Shown here: piece by piece, positions 17,261 to 25,091 of the stretch | Layout of the letters: each line of letters starts with the position of its first letter | How positions within the stretch are numbered: position 1 is the first letter of the stretch | Source of the DNA: G020354085 sp964482055 | GTDB lineage: Bacteria; Pseudomonadota; Gammaproteobacteria; Acidiferrobacterales; Sulfurifustaceae | NCBI GenBank assembly: GCA_964482055.1 | Contig: CAYZVX010000004.1 | Coordinates: 1 to 64,000, forward strand | Length of the DNA: 64,000 nucleotides | Direction: 5' to 3' | Program-made: the position numbers and the translations under genes | The notes under the pieces: generated by a model | The model's database searches: none | What the model was told of the DNA's origin: nothing | The model's input: the letters and a program-made list of their open reading frames with translations, nothing else

Positions 17261-17287
17261 TATCTCCTCCTGTGTAGCTCAGTGACT

Positions 17288-17303
17288 GAGAACCGAGGTT
17301 CTC
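17288..17303 (-). promoter_or_regulatory. Intergenic hairpin before the DsrE-like lipoprotein gene
   Basis: GAGAACC, loop 2 nt, GGTTCTC forms a perfect 7-bp stem between the anti-sigma stop and the lipoprotein start. With no T-run it is more likely an attenuator or an mRNA processing or stability element than a terminator. Confidence 0.4.
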
Positions 17304-17311
17304 TTGATGAT

Positions 17312-18283
17312 CTAGACCTGAATATAGGCCCAGCCCTGTTGCTGGCGTCGCATGACCTGCGCCACCCCAGAGTCGATGATGATCACCCCCGGCAGCAGCC
17401 GCGCGGTAATCCCGCGTTCCTGCTTCAGGCGGTCGATCGTGTTGAGACAGGCCGCGAACACGAGATTGTCGTATTCGTTCTGCAACTGACGAATGCGCGC
17501 GGCGAATGCGGTCACATCTGCACGCACCAGGCCAAGCCCTTCGCCGTTCATGACCACCTCGATGCGCGCTTTCTGGCCGTGCTCGCGGTAGTAGCGGGCG
17601 AGGCTCTCGATCTCGTTGAGCACGTCGGGTTTGCTCGCGGCGTCGGCACGCACGACGTGAATCAGCACCCGCACGACATCGCCGCTTGGGACTGACGGTG
17701 TTCCATCCGTCGGGCGGAACACCAGCACTGCCTCGTCGGAGGGTGTCGCTGAACTGTCGGCGACGGCCACCGTCCTTGTTTCGGCGGGCGCGGCCGCCGG
17801 CGATTGCGTTGCCGGCGAAGTCGCGGGGTGTGTCCGCGCAGGCACAGAAGTCGTAGAGGCCCCGGGCACCGAGCGTTTGCTGGGAGGTAGGGCGGGTGCG
17901 ACGGGAGCCACTGCAGTAATAGATGCCGGCGCGGGTGCATGGTCGGTCGCGGCCGGTGCCGCGCCCGCCGTGCGCTCCGGGGCGGGCGACGGTGGCTGGT
18001 GCAACACCCAGCCGACTGCAATGCCGAGCACCAGCGCCACGCCAGCGGCAAGGCCCAGGCTCAGACGGTCGCTGCGGCGTGCCGGATGCAGGTGTGACGG
18101 GGGCATCGGCACGTTCTTGTAGGCGAGCTGCACGAGGTCGCGGGTCTTGCGCAGCTCGCAGACGGCGCGGTTGAGCGCCTCATCCTGGCTGATGCGCGGG
18201 TAGGCGTGGCTCTTTTCCTCCGCCGTGAGCTGATCGTCCACGAAGGCGTTCAGGAACTCCTGCGAGAACTGGTCTTCCTTCAT
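17312..18283 (-). CDS. Membrane anti-sigma factor with DsrE-like periplasmic domain
   Basis: The 323-residue protein comprises a short cytoplasmic N-terminus (1-70) like anti-sigma domains (FLNAFVDDQLTAEEK near 10-24) but without a zinc HxxxCxxC motif, and one membrane helix (about 75-95). A long Pro/Ala/Thr linker (96-185) leads to a C-terminal DsrE-like domain (about 203-323) with the family-type Cys at C279 (AACLNTI). It probably holds the adjacent ECF sigma factor at the membrane and senses a periplasmic signal. Its start overlaps the sigma stop (TGATG), so the two are translationally coupled. Function is inferred from architecture and coupling. Confidence 0.75.
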   Translation of the reverse strand: MKEDQFSQEFLNAFVDDQLTAEEKSHAYPRISQDEALNRAVCELRKTRDLVQLAYKNVPMPPSHLHPARRSDRLSLGLAAGVALVLGIAVGWVLHQPPSPAPERTAGAAPAATDHAPAPASITAVAPVAPALPPSKRSVPGASTTSVPARTHPATSPATQSPAAAPAETRTVAVADSSATPSDEAVLVFRPTDGTPSVPSGDVVRVLIHVVRADAASKPDVLNEIESLARYYREHGQKARIEVVMNGEGLGLVRADVTAFAARIRQLQNEYDNLVFAACLNTIDRLKQERGITARLLPGVIIIDSGVAQVMRRQQQGWAYIQV

Positions 18284-18843
18284 CACTTGATCCTCCGGAT
18301 CTTCGCATCCTGCGCCGTGCCCGACAGGCTCTCGTCGCGAACCGCGGCCAGCAGGTCCTTTAGCGCGACGCGCGCCCGACACAGACGGCTCATCACGGTC
18401 CCGACCGGCACGGCCAGGATGGCGGCCACTTCGGCATAACTGAAGCCCTCGATGTCCACGAGTGTGACGACCTGGCGCTGGCCGAGCGGCAGCCGCGCGA
18501 TCGCCGCACGCACCATGCCGACAATCTCCTGCTGACCGGAAACGTGCTCCGGGCTCAGGTCGTGCGCGAGCGTGAGGTTGTCAATGTCTTCGGTCTCGCG
18601 CTGGCGCCGGTAGTGGTCGCGCAGACAGTTGGAAAGAATGCTGTACAACCAGGCGGGGCCGGCGCCGGCCTCGCGCAACTGGTCTTGCTTTTGCAGCGCC
18701 TTGGTCAGGGTCTCCTGCACCAGGTCATCGGCGAGCGCCGGGCTGTGTGTCCACGCATAGGCAATGCGGTACAGGCGCTGGCGATGCTGTTCGAGCTTCT
18801 CGCGACCGGCCCGCGAGCGCTGAAAGAATTGAAAGAAGTCCAT
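18283..18843 (-). CDS. ECF-type RNA polymerase sigma factor
   Basis: The 186-residue sigma-70 family protein has region 2 at about 24-88 (ADDLVQETLTKAL near 38-50, then W-L-Y-S-I-L-x-N) and region 4 at about 108-160 (LPLGQRQVVTLVDIEGFSYA, V-G-T-V-M-S-R-L). No region 1 or 3 is present, as in extracytoplasmic-function sigma factors. It directs RNA polymerase to a regulon controlled by the coupled anti-sigma protein. A candidate autoregulated promoter lies at 18893-18920. Confidence 0.92.
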   Translation of the reverse strand: MDFFQFFQRSRAGREKLEQHRQRLYRIAYAWTHSPALADDLVQETLTKALQKQDQLREAGAGPAWLYSILSNCLRDHYRRQRETEDIDNLTLAHDLSPEHVSGQQEIVGMVRAAIARLPLGQRQVVTLVDIEGFSYAEVAAILAVPVGTVMSRLCRARVALKDLLAAVRDESLSGTAQDAKIRRIK

Positions 18844-18892
18844 GTACGTCTTCGAAGCTCAATTGCCCCACGTGCCCTGCAAGTGTAGGTAA

Positions 18893-18920
18893 GAGACGGT
18901 GGCCGGGGTTTCCTTATTCC
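18893..18920 (-). promoter_or_regulatory. Candidate ECF-sigma autoregulated promoter
   Basis: On the minus strand GGAATA (18920-18915), 16 bases, CGTCTC (18898-18893). GGAA-type -35 and CGTC-type -10 elements at this spacing are typical of ECF promoters. It is 50 bases upstream of the sigma gene start. Confidence 0.5.
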
Positions 18921-18992
18921 ACACGCTGTCGCGGGCTACGCCACTGTCTGCAACTGGTTGTTTCTCCAGCGTCTTGTGATTGCCCCAGTGGT

Positions 18993-19736
18993 TTAGGCCT
19001 GGGCGGACGGCGCAGTGAGTCCCTGCTCGGGGCGCACGGCACCGTCCAGCAGGACCCGGCGGCCTTCGATCTTAAGCCGGCCCTCCAGGAACCAGCGGAT
19101 CGCGAGCGGATAGATCCGGTGTTCCTCCTGCAGCACACGCGCAGCCAACGTCTCGGCGTCGTCACCGGCAAGGACGGGCACCGAAGCCTGAATGATGACG
19201 GGGCCGGCATCGACATCCGTGGTTACGAAATGCACGGTCGCGCCATGGGCACGCGCGCCAGCCGCCAGCGCGCGGGCGTGGGTATCAAGGCCGGGGAAGG
19301 CGGGCAGCAGGGAAGGGTGGATGTTCATGAGGCGTCCGGCGTAATGCTGGATGAACTCCGGCGTCAGGATGCGCATGAATCCAGCCAGCACCACGAGCTG
19401 GGGGGCGTGGCGGTCGATCAGGTCCATCAGCGCCTGATCGAATGCCGCGCGCGTCGGGTAGGCGCGGTGGTCGACCACGTAGGTCGCGATGCCCGCCGCG
19501 CGCGCGTAGGCGAGCCCGGCGGCGTGCGGGTTGTTGCTGATGACGGCGCGTATCTCGGCCCGGATCTGCCCGGCCCGCACCGCCTCGGTGATTGCACGCA
19601 GATTGCTGCCGCGTCCGGAGATGAGGACCACGATCCCGGGTGCCGGCGTGTCGGGACGTTGTGCAGCCCGCCGATCCTTATCGTCCGGGTGCTCACCCGG
19701 ATGGCGCGAAGCGTCGCCCGACGTCGGCAGCGTCAT
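18993..19736 (-). CDS. purN: Phosphoribosylglycinamide formyltransferase
   Basis: PurN transfers a formyl group from 10-formyl-tetrahydrofolate to GAR in purine synthesis. The protein has 247 residues, about 33 more at the N-terminus than E. coli PurN; the core starts at IVVLISGRGSNL (35-46). The catalytic region MNIHPSLLPAFPG and the D-V-D-A-G-P segment are present. The long start is supported because its ATG overlaps the purM stop (ATGA), implying translational coupling. The extra N-terminal residues are hydrophilic and probably disordered. Confidence 0.94.
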   Translation of the reverse strand: MTLPTSGDASRHPGEHPDDKDRRAAQRPDTPAPGIVVLISGRGSNLRAITEAVRAGQIRAEIRAVISNNPHAAGLAYARAAGIATYVVDHRAYPTRAAFDQALMDLIDRHAPQLVVLAGFMRILTPEFIQHYAGRLMNIHPSLLPAFPGLDTHARALAAGARAHGATVHFVTTDVDAGPVIIQASVPVLAGDDAETLAARVLQEEHRIYPLAIRWFLEGRLKIEGRRVLLDGAVRPEQGLTAPSAQA

Positions 19737-20776
19737 TTCAGGATGACGACTTCCGCCTCACCGCTGTGCGGCTCGATATGGCCAATGATGTGGGCGGTTT
19801 CGCCCTGCCCCTGCAGGATCGTGAGCGCGCGTTCGGCATCGTCCGGGGCCACCACGAGCACCATGCCGATGCCGCAGTTGAAAGTGCGGTACATCTCCGT
19901 GTCGGCGACGTTGCCGCCCTTTTGCAGCCAGTCGAAAACGGCGGGGCGGTGCCAGGCGCGGGCGTCGATCACCGCGCGGGTGTTGTCCGGCAGCACCCGC
20001 GGCACGTTTCCGGGCAGGCCGCCGCCGGTGATATGGGCCGCCGCGCGCACCGGCAGCGCTTGCAGCAGCGCCAGCAACGGTTTTACGTAGATGCGCGTCG
20101 GCTCGAGCAGCGTGTCGCTGAGTTTGCGGCCTTCCAGCGGCTGGGCGAGATCGGCGTGGGTGAGCTCTATGATGCGGCGAATCAGCGAGTAGCCGTTGGA
20201 ATGCGGGCCGCTCGACGCGATGCCAATCAGGGTGTCGTTGGTGCGCACCGCCGAGCCGTCGATGATGCGCGACTTCTCGACGACGCCGACGGTGAAACCG
20301 GCGAGATCGTACTCGCCAGGTGCATACAGTCCGGGCATCTCGGCGGTCTCGCCGCCCACCAGCGCGCAGCCGGCCTGCTCGCAACCTCGAGCGATACCAG
20401 CGATGACCTGCGTGGCGATGCCGGTGTCGAGCTTGCCGGTAGCGAAGTAATCGAGGAAGAACAGGGGCTCGGCGCCCTGCACCACGATATCGTTGACGCA
20501 CATCGCCACCAGATCGATGCCGATGGTATCGTGCCGGGCGAGCTCGATGGCGAGCTTGAGCTTGGTGCCCACGCCGTCGGTGCTCGACACCAGCACGGGC
20601 TCGCGGTACCGGCCGGGCGGGATCTCGAACATCGCCCCGAAACCGCCGATGCCGGCCAGCACGCCCGGACGCTGGGTGCGTTTGGCGATCGGCTTGATCG
20701 CCTCGACTAGCGCATCGCCGGCGTCGATGTCGACGCCGGCGTCGCGATAAGTCAGCGAAACGGAGGGCTTGTCCAC
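19733..20776 (-). CDS. purM: Phosphoribosylformylglycinamidine cyclo-ligase (AIR synthetase)
   Basis: The 347-residue PurM closes the imidazole ring of AIR using ATP. Family landmarks are the N-terminal LTYRDAGVDIDAGD, the STDGVGTKL loop, MCVNDIVVQGAEPLFFLDY, GGETAEMPG and HITGGGLPGN. The GTG at 20776 gives the usual length and begins just before the conserved N-terminus; upstream in-frame sequence is not conserved in character. It is followed by the overlapping purN and faces the divergent phosphatidyltransferase gene across about 127 bases. Confidence 0.94.
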   Translation of the reverse strand: MDKPSVSLTYRDAGVDIDAGDALVEAIKPIAKRTQRPGVLAGIGGFGAMFEIPPGRYREPVLVSSTDGVGTKLKLAIELARHDTIGIDLVAMCVNDIVVQGAEPLFFLDYFATGKLDTGIATQVIAGIARGCEQAGCALVGGETAEMPGLYAPGEYDLAGFTVGVVEKSRIIDGSAVRTNDTLIGIASSGPHSNGYSLIRRIIELTHADLAQPLEGRKLSDTLLEPTRIYVKPLLALLQALPVRAAAHITGGGLPGNVPRVLPDNTRAVIDARAWHRPAVFDWLQKGGNVADTEMYRTFNCGIGMVLVVAPDDAERALTILQGQGETAHIIGHIEPHSGEAEVVILK

Positions 20777-20903
20777 GGGGGCAGGGCAGCGCTTGAGTGC
20801 CGGTATAGTAGGTGCCCGCGGCGCACGGCGCAAACCTTGACTTGACCGGTCCCGGCCGATAGCGTGCGGCGCAGTTTCACGCCTACCCTGTCGAGCCGCG
20901 CGC

Positions 20904-21467
20904 ATGAGGTTGTCCCAGCTGCCGAATGTGTTGACCGTGGCGCGCATTGCCGCCGCCCCGCTGCTCATACTCGCGCTCAAGAATCACGATTACCGGACTG
21001 CCTTGCTCGTGTTTTTCCTGGCCGGTATATCCGATGGTCTGGACGGATTCATCGCGAAGCGCTGGGGCTACACGAGCCGGCTCGGTTCGATTCTCGATCC
21101 GGTCGCCGACAAGGTGCTGCTGCTGAGCGCCTATATCATGCTCACCGTGCTCGACCATGTGCCGTTCTGGCTCATGCTGACGGTGGTGTTCCGCGATCTG
21201 CTGATCGTTGGCGGCTACCTGACCTACACGTCACTGGTCGGGCCGGTGGTGATGCATCCGAGCCGCCTGAGCAAGGTCAATACGCTGGTGCAGCTCACGC
21301 TCGTGGTCGTGGTGCTGCTGCACGAGGCCCTCGATGTCTCCTATCCATTGCTGATCGACGGTCTCATCTACGCGGTGCTGGTCACCACGGTCGCGAGTGG
21401 GGTGCACTACCTGTGGACCTGGATCTTCAAGAAACAGGTCGAGCTCGCCGAGAAGCCGCATGGTTGA
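20904..21467 (+). CDS. CDP-alcohol phosphatidyltransferase
   Basis: The 187-residue integral membrane enzyme of phospholipid synthesis carries the CDP-alcohol signature from D44: DGLDGFIAKR, eight residues, then G-x3-D-x3-D (LDPVADK). It has about five to six hydrophobic segments. It most resembles PgsA-like glycerol-phosphate phosphatidyltransferases, but the second substrate cannot be fixed from sequence, and it may be a second, non-PgsA member next to hda. It is 36 bases upstream of hda on the same strand. Confidence 0.85.
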   Translation: MRLSQLPNVLTVARIAAAPLLILALKNHDYRTALLVFFLAGISDGLDGFIAKRWGYTSRLGSILDPVADKVLLLSAYIMLTVLDHVPFWLMLTVVFRDLLIVGGYLTYTSLVGPVVMHPSRLSKVNTLVQLTLVVVVLLHEALDVSYPLLIDGLIYAVLVTTVASGVHYLWTWIFKKQVELAEKPHG

Positions 21468-21503
21468 AGCACAACCACGACCGCAAGCCCCTGGGGCGCG
21501 GCG

Positions 21504-22232
21504 GTGAGCGCGCAACTTCCGCTCAACGTGCGGCTGCGCGACAGCTCATCGTTCGACAACTACTGGGCAGGGCGCAACCGCGAGGCGGTGGCGAGCCTCA
21601 AGGCCGCGCTCGATGCGTTTGCCGGGGGTGGCGACCTGGGGGCGGCCCTCATCTATCTGTGGGGCGAGCCTGGCACCGGCCGCACGCATCTGCTCGAGGC
21701 CGCGTGCCACATGGCCCACGCGCGTGGGCGGAGCGCCGCCTACGTGCCGCTTGCCGATGTGCGCGCCCTGGCACCGGCGTTGCTGGAGGATCGCGAGACG
21801 ACGGCGCTCGTGTGTCTGGACGATCTCGATGCGATCGTCGGTGACGCCGGCTGGGAGCGGGCGCTCTTTGCGTTGTTGGAACGCCGGCGCACCGGCCGCG
21901 GCGTCCTGGTGGTCAGCGCCCGGCGCGGACCCGCACAGCTCGGCCTCGCCCTGCCCGATCTCGCCAGCCGCCTCGCCTGGGGCCTGGTGTACCAGTTGCA
22001 CGGGCTGAGCGACGAGGACAAGGCCGACGCCATTCGCCTGCGCGCGCAGCGGCGCGGTCTGGAGCTGAGCGCGGAGGTGATGCGCTACATCCTGCAGCGC
22101 TACGCGCGCGACCTGCACTCGCTGTTCGGTCTGCTCGAGCGCCTGGACCAGGCATCGCTCGCGCAGCAGCGCCGCATCACCATTCCCTTCCTGCGCGAGC
22201 TCGATCCCGCCAAAGGCAATCTTGAATCTTGA
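21504..22232 (+). CDS. hda: DnaA-related regulatory inactivator Hda
   Basis: The 242-residue AAA+ protein works with the DNA-loaded sliding clamp to stimulate ATP hydrolysis by DnaA, preventing re-initiation. The N-terminal clamp-binding peptide QLPL is at 4-7. The P-loop is GEPGTGRT (54-61), with Arg in place of Lys as in E. coli Hda. LPDLASRLAWG and the C-terminal LDQASLAQQRRITIPFLREL match the family closely. The start codon is GTG. Confidence 0.93.
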   Translation: MSAQLPLNVRLRDSSSFDNYWAGRNREAVASLKAALDAFAGGGDLGAALIYLWGEPGTGRTHLLEAACHMAHARGRSAAYVPLADVRALAPALLEDRETTALVCLDDLDAIVGDAGWERALFALLERRRTGRGVLVVSARRGPAQLGLALPDLASRLAWGLVYQLHGLSDEDKADAIRLRAQRRGLELSAEVMRYILQRYARDLHSLFGLLERLDQASLAQQRRITIPFLRELDPAKGNLES

Positions 22233-22285
22233 ACACTGAAAGACGTTGCAGGGATGGAGCGCACCGGGGCGCGCCCATTCCCCAT

Positions 22286-22891
22286 TCAAGCTCCGCAATT
22301 CAAAACCAGCTTTTGCGCAATCCTCGCCAGCCGCTCACCGAGGGCCTGGCAGAGCGCTTGCTCGTCACGCGACAGCGGTTGGTCGCTGTGCGCGCCGGCG
22401 ACGTGACTTGCGCCATACGGGGTGCCGCCGGTGCGCGTGTGCGTGAGCGCCGCTTCGGTGTAAGGCAATCCGATCAGCACCATCCCGTGGTGCAGGAGCG
22501 GCAGCATCATCGACAGCAGCGTCGATTCCTGTCCGCCGTGCAGGCTACTCGAGGAGGTGAACACGGCGGCCGGTTTGCCGACCAGCACGCCGGACAGCCA
22601 CAGAGGGCTGGTGCTGTCCCAGAAATACTTCATCGGTGCGGCCATGTTGCCGAAATGCGCCGGGCTGCCGAGCGCGACGGCAACGCACTCACGCAGGTCC
22701 TCGAGTGTCGCGTACGGGGCGCCGCTCGTCGGGATGGGTGGGGCGGTGGCTTCCGTGTTCGGCGATACTTCCGGCACCGTGCGCAGCCGTGCCTGCATGC
22801 CTGCCACCTTTTCCACGCCGCGGGCGACCTGGTTCGCCATGTCGGCAACTGCGCCACGACGGCTGTAGTACAAGACGAGCACCTCCGCCAT
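22286..22891 (-). CDS. wrbA: NAD(P)H:quinone oxidoreductase WrbA
   Basis: The 201-residue flavodoxin-fold quinone reductase performs two-electron reduction of quinones using FMN. The flavin phosphate loop YYSRRGAVADMA lies near 8-19, followed by GSPAHFGNMAAPMKYF and the TSSSSLHGGQE loop, all WrbA hallmarks. The ATG at 22891 is used; a TTG six bases upstream is possible. It lies only a few bases downstream of arsC on the same strand and is probably co-transcribed. Confidence 0.93.
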   Translation of the reverse strand: MAEVLVLYYSRRGAVADMANQVARGVEKVAGMQARLRTVPEVSPNTEATAPPIPTSGAPYATLEDLRECVAVALGSPAHFGNMAAPMKYFWDSTSPLWLSGVLVGKPAAVFTSSSSLHGGQESTLLSMMLPLLHHGMVLIGLPYTEAALTHTRTGGTPYGASHVAGAHSDQPLSRDEQALCQALGERLARIAQKLVLNCGA

Positions 22892-22899
22892 GAGCAAGC

Positions 22900-23247
22900 C
22901 TAGAGTATCTCCAAAACCTTCTGCGGCGGGCGCCCGAGAACCGCTTTCTTTCCGTGAACCACGATGGGGCGTTCGATCAGCCTGGGATGCTTGACCATCG
23001 CACGAATGATCTCAGCATCGCTCAGCTTCGGGTCGGCCAGCCCGGCAGCCTTGTATTCGGGCTCCTTGGTACGCAGCAGCTGGCGAGGTTTCAGCCCCAG
23101 AGCCGCAAGCAGCTGTTTGAGCTCAGCCTCGGTGGGCGGTGTTTTGAGGTACTCGACGATGCGGGGCTCGATGCCGCGCGCCTCTAGAAGCCTGAGCGCC
23201 TCGCGCGACTTGGCGCACTTCGGGTTGTGGTAAATGGTTACTGGCAT
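22900..23247 (-). CDS. arsC: Arsenate reductase (ArsC, glutaredoxin type)
   Basis: The 115-residue thioredoxin-fold protein has the ArsC motif YHNPKCAKSREAL, with the catalytic Cys11 five residues before Arg. LLRTKEPEYK and IERPIVVHGKKAVLGRPP further on match arsenate reductases. It would reduce arsenate to arsenite with glutathione and glutaredoxin. No arsenite pump or ArsR is nearby, so a general YffB/ArsC-like role is also possible. It forms a two-gene unit with wrbA. Confidence 0.88.
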   Translation of the reverse strand: MPVTIYHNPKCAKSREALRLLEARGIEPRIVEYLKTPPTEAELKQLLAALGLKPRQLLRTKEPEYKAAGLADPKLSDAEIIRAMVKHPRLIERPIVVHGKKAVLGRPPQKVLEIL

Positions 23248-23560
23248 GCTGTGTGCAGACGGCTGTCGGTCAGGCGATTCCGAGTGCGGGGCGGCGGGGT
23301 CACCATGGCGGCGCTGTTCTCCCTGGACGACGCCTGCTTGCGGCTGCCGCACTGTGACCGCAGCTGCAATCTTCAGGAGCCAAGGCACATGCGAGAACGC
23401 GTTTCCGAGCATCCGGGGTTTGTGGCCACTGCCGGCAGATTTACACCGAATCGTGCGGTGAAATCCACAGTTTTCTTGACAGCGTAACGTAGCCGGTGCT
23501 AGTTTTTCGCGCGCCCCTGCTAGTATCCCGCCCCAAAAAATATCGAGGAGAATCCTAAAA

Positions 23561-24004
23561 ATGTCAGCGTACAGCAAGCTTCTGTTCCTGGTCTTCGGCG
23601 CCGCGTTCGTGGCCGGCTGCGCCAGCACCGAGCCCGCCAAGGAAGCGCCGAAGGAGGAGAAACCGGCTGCCGCCGAGGTGAAGCCCGCGCCGGCACCGGA
23701 GCCGGTCGCCCCGAAAGAGGTCCGCAAGCCGGACGACACCTATAACGTGGTTCGCGGCGATCACCTGTGGGGGATCTCGAGCAAGCCGGCGATCTACGGC
23801 AACCCCTATCAGTGGCCGCTCATCTACAAGGCCAACCGTGACAAGATCAAGGACGCCGACCTGATCCACCCGGGGCAGGTATTTACCATCAACCGCAACG
23901 CCTCGGGCGCCGACGTTGATGCCGCCGTCAAGCATGCCAAGACCCGCGGCGCCTGGAAGCTCGGCGTGGTGGAGGAGTCCGACCAGCGCTACCTCGCCCA
24001 GTAG
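23561..24004 (+). CDS. LysM-domain lipoprotein
   Basis: The 147-residue lipoprotein has a lipobox VAGC (Cys20), a Pro/Ala/Glu/Lys-rich spacer (22-58) and one LysM peptidoglycan-binding domain (about 59-112: YNVVRGDHLWGIS, then IYKANRDKIKDADLIHPGQ). It probably tethers the outer membrane to, or senses, peptidoglycan. A possible promoter starts with TTGACA at 23476-23481, and GAGGAGA precedes the ATG. A strong terminator follows. Confidence 0.88.
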   Translation: MSAYSKLLFLVFGAAFVAGCASTEPAKEAPKEEKPAAAEVKPAPAPEPVAPKEVRKPDDTYNVVRGDHLWGISSKPAIYGNPYQWPLIYKANRDKIKDADLIHPGQVFTINRNASGADVDAAVKHAKTRGAWKLGVVEESDQRYLAQ

Positions 24005-24025
24005 CAGCAGTTTCGCGCTGAGCAG

Positions 24026-24053
24026 AAAAGGGCCCCTTGGTGGGCCCTTTTTT
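24026..24053 (+). terminator. Rho-independent terminator after the LysM lipoprotein
   Basis: AAAGGGCCC, short loop, GGGCCC then TTTTTT: a strong GC stem with a T-run, 22 bases after the stop codon. Confidence 0.9.
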
Positions 24054-24197
24054 CTTATGCCACGCAGCGGTCAGTGGAGCAATACGACCGCAAGGATGCA
24101 ATAAAAATCGACTGACACCGAGCGTATAGCCGGCGCGATGACCGCAGGCGGCGACCGACATGGGTTGGTGTTTGTCAGGTGCGGTTTAGGAGAGACA

Positions 24198-25085
24198 GTG
24201 CAGGCAGCAACTGAAGCGAGAGAGTGGTTAGCGCGGCTGGGGCGCTTTGCCCGGCTGGTGCTGCAGCGCCTGCGCCAGGATCGCTGCAATCGCGTGGCCG
24301 GCGAGCTGTCGTTCACCACGCTGCTGGCGCTGGTGCCGCTCACGACGGTCAGCATTGCCGTGCTGTCCCTGTTCCCGGTGTTCGAGACGTGGATGCACAC
24401 CGTGCAGGAGTTCATCTACGGCAATTTCGTGCCGGCGGCGGGCGACGCCGTCAGCCAGTACCTGCAGCAGTTCGCCGCCAATGCCGGGCGCCTGACCGTG
24501 TGGGGATTGCTGTTCCTGATCGTGACCGCCCTGGTGCTGATGGCCACGATCGAGCACGCCTTCAATGACATCTGGCATGTCACACAGCCGCGCAAGCGCA
24601 TCTACCGCTTCCTCGGCTATTGGGCCGTGCTCACGCTGGGGCCCATCCTCATCGGCTTGAGCCTGTCGGTCACCGCCTACCTTCTTTCGCTGCCGGTGTT
24701 TGCCGGACCGGCCGCGGTACAGGGGTTGCGGGCGCTCATTCTCGCGATCGCACCGACCCTGTTCGAGGTGGCGGCGTTCATGCTCATGTACGTGGTGGTG
24801 CCCAACCACCGCGTGCGCTGGCGGCACGCGCTCGTTGGCAGCATCGTGGCGGCGATTCTCTTCGAGGTGGCCAAGCGCGCCTTCGCCTGGTTCGTGTTGT
24901 CGTTTGCCACCTACCACGTGATCTACGGCGCGCTCGCCGCACTGCCCATGTTTCTGGTGTGGATCTATCTGTCGTGGATGGTGGTGCTGCTCGGCGCGGT
25001 CGTGACCGCGGCGCTGCCGGAGTGGCACGGGCCGCCGGCACCGCGGCGCCGCGCGCCCAGGAAAAAGGTGCTGCCCGGTTCCTGA
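24198..25085 (+). CDS. YihY/UPF0761-family membrane protein
   Basis: The 295-residue inner-membrane protein belongs to the YihY/BrkB family, once misnamed ribonuclease BN; its function is unknown. The N-terminal amphipathic region ends in CNRVAGELSFTTLLALVPL, a family hallmark. About six membrane segments follow, plus PNHRVRWRHALVG and WIYLSWMVVLLGA. The GTG at 24198 is chosen because AGGAGA lies at 24188-24193; a longer frame from 24138 lacks a ribosome site. The C-terminal tail is basic and Pro-rich. Confidence 0.88.
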   Translation: MQAATEAREWLARLGRFARLVLQRLRQDRCNRVAGELSFTTLLALVPLTTVSIAVLSLFPVFETWMHTVQEFIYGNFVPAAGDAVSQYLQQFAANAGRLTVWGLLFLIVTALVLMATIEHAFNDIWHVTQPRKRIYRFLGYWAVLTLGPILIGLSLSVTAYLLSLPVFAGPAAVQGLRALILAIAPTLFEVAAFMLMYVVVPNHRVRWRHALVGSIVAAILFEVAKRAFAWFVLSFATYHVIYGALAALPMFLVWIYLSWMVVLLGAVVTAALPEWHGPPAPRRRAPRKKVLPGS

Positions 25086-25091
25086 CCGCCG

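Noticed and set aside
23476..23504. Sigma-70 promoter for the LysM lipoprotein gene
   Set aside because: TTGACA is perfect but the -10 at the right spacing (CTAGTT) is poor, so it is mentioned only with the gene.
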